Positions 63,000 through 64,000 of a stretch of 64,000 nucleotides of DNA are shown here, in pieces. Location: NCBI GenBank assembly GCA_039583875.1, contig CM077153.1, positions 116,494,568-116,558,567 on the forward strand, given 5' to 3'. How positions within the stretch are numbered: the first letter of the stretch is position 1; each line of letters opens with the position of its first letter. The translations under genes and the position numbers were made by a program. The stretch comes from Platanthera guangdongensis. Its lineage: Eukaryota; Streptophyta; Magnoliopsida; Asparagales; Orchidaceae. The notes under the pieces are model-generated. The model did not search any database, was not told the DNA's origin, and worked only from the letters and a program-made list of their open reading frames with translations.

Positions 63000-64000
63000 A
63001 TGGAGCGGAGGATAGAAGAGGCAGAGCAGGAAGCCAGTGGAGAGGAGATGGAGGTGGAGGAGAGCTACGCCCAGGAGGAGGTGGCAGGAGTCCAGTAAGA
63101 ATTGATCGAGGCAAGGGCTATAGAGGAGGCCATGAAAGATGAGGAGGTTCTTGTCCCGGAGGAGAGGGGCGGTGGAGAATGGGGGGAGCAGTCCAGGCTG
63201 GAGGCTGCGGAAGAGGTCGTGGAGATGAAGGTTCTCACCCTTGGAGGCAGGGTGGAGAAGGTTCGCATCAGCGGGGGGGTTGACCCCGGAGGCTCAGGGC
63301 AGGATGCTGGAGTGCATCCAGAAAAACATGGACATCTTCACATGGAGCGCAGCGGAGATGCCGGGGATTGACGCGGACGTGGCATGCCACCGCCTCAACT
63401 TGGACCCGGGAGCTCGCCCCGTCCAGCAGAAGAAGTGGTCCATCGCGGACAAGCTGGCCGAGCCCATCAAGGAGTAGGTGGCCAAACTCCTCATGGTCGG
63501 CTTTGTATCTGAAATACAGTACCCCGGCTGGGTCTCCAATGTAGTTATGGTTAAAAAAGGAGAAGGTCGGTGGCGTATGTGTGTTGATTTTTTTTGCTTA
63601 AAAAATCATGCCCTAAGGACTGTTATCTTTTGTCTTGGATCGACGTGTTGGTTGACTCAGCCGTCGGTTTTTCTGTAATGAGCTTCTTAGATGCATTTTC
63701 AGGTCAGGATGCAACCCCCCCCCCCACCCACCCACCCCGCCACCCCCACCCCCACCCCCCCACCCCCCACCCCGACGTCAAAGATGTCTCATTCATCACG
63801 GGGGACGGGTGCTACTCCTACAAAAGGATGCCCTTTGGGCTGAAGAAAGTAGGGGCGATATACCAAAAGATAATGCATAGGGTCCTCCGAGGGGTAGGAA
63901 CCTGGAGGTGTATGTAGCCGACCTCATGATCAAGAGTCGAGACGTAGACTCTCACCTCCAGGACCTGGAGGAAACCTTCACCACCTTGCGTAAATATAGG
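63000..64000 (+). pseudogene. Element M: reverse transcriptase, running off the window
   Basis: An acidic Glu-rich linker (63000-63200) leads to RT: GGLTPEAQGRMLECIQKNMD, MPGIDADVACHRLNLDPG, RPVQQKKWSIADKLAEPIKE with TAG at 63475, FVSEIQYPGWVSNVVMVKK, LKKSCPKDCYLLSWIDVLVD and SVMSFLDAFSG. A C-rich repeat (63714-63770) replaces the next motif, then DVKDVSFITGDGCYSYK and MPFGLKKVGAIYQKIMHRVL. The active-site box reads YVAD (63911-63922) where YVDD is expected. From 63178 on, it matches element C (minus) closely. Confidence 0.85.
63714..63770 (+). repeat. C-rich repeat inside the RT of element M
   Basis: Runs of C with CAC and CCA steps lie between FLDAFSG and DVKDVSFIT. Element C has a run of G (plus strand) at the equivalent place, 12351-12361. 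Confidence 0.85.

Overview
The window looks like plant nuclear heterochromatin built almost wholly from nested transposable elements. I found no host gene, tRNA, rRNA or CRISPR array. The plant assignment rests on element lineages: Sirevirus-type Ty1/copia with a third ORF after pol, a Tekay/Del-type chromovirus tail, Tat-type Ty3/gypsy with a second RNase H-like region, a large non-coding LTR derivative (LARD), and a hAT end with a BED finger. The species cannot be read from the sequence.

Layout. (A) 1-6632: 3' part of a Sirevirus (RT-RNase H, third ORF, 3' LTR). (B) 6634-8948: integrase tail and LTR of a Tekay-like chromovirus, abutting A. 8951-9575: 74-bp tandem array. (C) 9660-12917, minus: decayed Tat-like pol. 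12918-14192: TTCTCGAGAA-type array plus anonymous DNA. (D) 14198-22749: complete LARD with a perfect CCTTT target-site duplication (TSD) and 2.9-kb LTRs. (E) about 22870-27069: Tat-like LTR carrying 33-bp and 40-bp arrays, the latter split by a solo LTR (F, 23529-26429). (G) 27074-50061: Sirevirus split in gag by (H) 29331-44366, a Sirevirus lacking most of pol. H is split in its third ORF by (I) 34893-39495, minus, a young copia element with TSD GTAGG. (J) 50062 to about 58770, minus: Ty3/gypsy-like LTR and 3' internal region, which cut off the G third ORF. J's LTR is split by (K) 51450-56972, minus, a gag-only Sirevirus derivative with TSD CAACG. (L) about 58775-59950: hAT end. (M) about 59951-64000: 5' part of a Tat-like element running off the window.

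Relative order of insertion is readable: I after H after G; K after J after G; D and F after their hosts. Most reading frames carry stops or shifts. I is the best preserved, with a single in-frame TGA and all pol catalytic motifs, but it has no recognisable gag.

Most unusual signals. (1) The transcribed part of every Sirevirus LTR here holds an array of short hairpins. Stem sequences differ from unit to unit, while the linker (GAGTTGT, GAGGT) stays nearly constant. (2) A conserved hairpin, AGTGG...CCACT, follows each array. (3) Arrays of short CpG-rich dyads occupy the likely U3 of nearly every LTR family present, whatever its lineage. (4) Element A repeats the LTR layout (GTGTCGACAC array, then TATA) inside the element just before the third ORF. 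(5) The LTRs of D end in a hairpin whose loop resembles the element's own primer-binding site. (6) The hAT end carries AAACGG hexamers every 28 bp.
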